This document shows, piece by piece, positions 13,095-13,164 of a stretch of 13,164 nucleotides of DNA. The stretch comes from an uncultured Clostridia bacterium. Lineage in GTDB: Bacteria > Bacillota > Clostridia > Oscillospirales > Oscillospiraceae. Every line of letters begins with the position of its first letter. The stretch's first letter is position 1. Both the position numbers and the translations under genes were made by a program. The notes under the pieces are model-generated. The model was not told the origin of the DNA. It saw nothing but the letters and a program-made list of their open reading frames with translations, and made no database searches. The stretch lies in NCBI GenBank assembly GCA_946061345.1, contig CAMGRA010000017.1:1-13164 (forward strand), written 5' to 3'.

Positions 13095-13109
13095 CTTGCA
13101 AATCGCTTA

Positions 13110-13164
13110 TTACTGTTCGGACTCGGCCAGCTCCTTCAGCGCGTCCTTGCGGCTGAAGTTGGCG
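13110..13164 (-). CDS. 3' end of an unidentified gene, cut by the window edge
   Basis: On the minus strand the frame reads ANFSRKDALKELAESEQ and then two stop codons in a row (TAATAA, 13107-13112), directly before a clear terminator. Only 17 residues are visible, a helical charged tail, too short to name. The tandem stop and terminator placement support it being a real gene end. Confidence 0.7.
   Translation of the reverse strand, partial: ANFSRKDALKELAESEQ

Overview
The window is a GC-rich stretch of a bacterial chromosome. It looks like a Clostridia/Oscillospiraceae-type gut Firmicute. The reasons are Firmicute-like gene pairs (lspA next to an RluD-type synthase, a CsoR-family regulator of the kind seen in Clostridia), consensus Shine-Dalgarno sites of the AGGAGG type, and abundant small GC-rich hairpin repeats of the GTAGGGGCGG kind. 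I infer the family from style and gene order only; genus and species cannot be called.

Layout. Positions 83-2674 (minus) hold mutS, with its own good promoter. Divergent from it, a plus-strand operon runs CsoR-like regulator, lepA and rnhA (2887-5457), tightly spaced and overlapping. The rnhA stop codon lies inside the first of several dispersed palindromic (REP-like) repeats. From 5454 to 7212 there is repeat-rich accessory DNA. It holds REP-like hairpins, a complete IS481-like insertion sequence (5559-6866, transposase on the minus strand) with a 6-bp target duplication, and two inverted arrays of a 7-bp tandem repeat.

A second plus-strand operon follows (7213-11196): lspA, an RluD-type pseudouridine synthase, purine nucleoside phosphorylase, MtnA (methylthioribose-1-phosphate isomerase family) and a class II aldolase. 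Junctions are overlaps or gaps of about 20 nt or less, and a strong hairpin terminator closes it. The last three genes could form a short salvage route from a nucleoside to a sugar 1-phosphate, then to a ketose 1-phosphate, then to DHAP plus an aldehyde. This resembles the known DHAP shunt but starts from an oxopurine-type phosphorylase.

From 11280 to 11756 there is a second repeat cluster that reuses the same modules and carries a 12-copy heptamer array. A minus-strand lipoprotein gene (11757-12629) follows, whose product is two gapless copies of one domain, with a near-consensus promoter at 12762-12790. Positions 12798-13045 are a block of consecutive hairpins with no credible gene. The window ends in the 3' tail of a minus-strand gene (stop at 13110) followed by an intrinsic terminator.

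The main points of interest are the insertion sequence lying exactly in the loop of a REP-like hairpin, the phosphorylase/isomerase/aldolase trio, the composite repeat modules shared by two intergenic regions, and the duplicated-domain lipoprotein.
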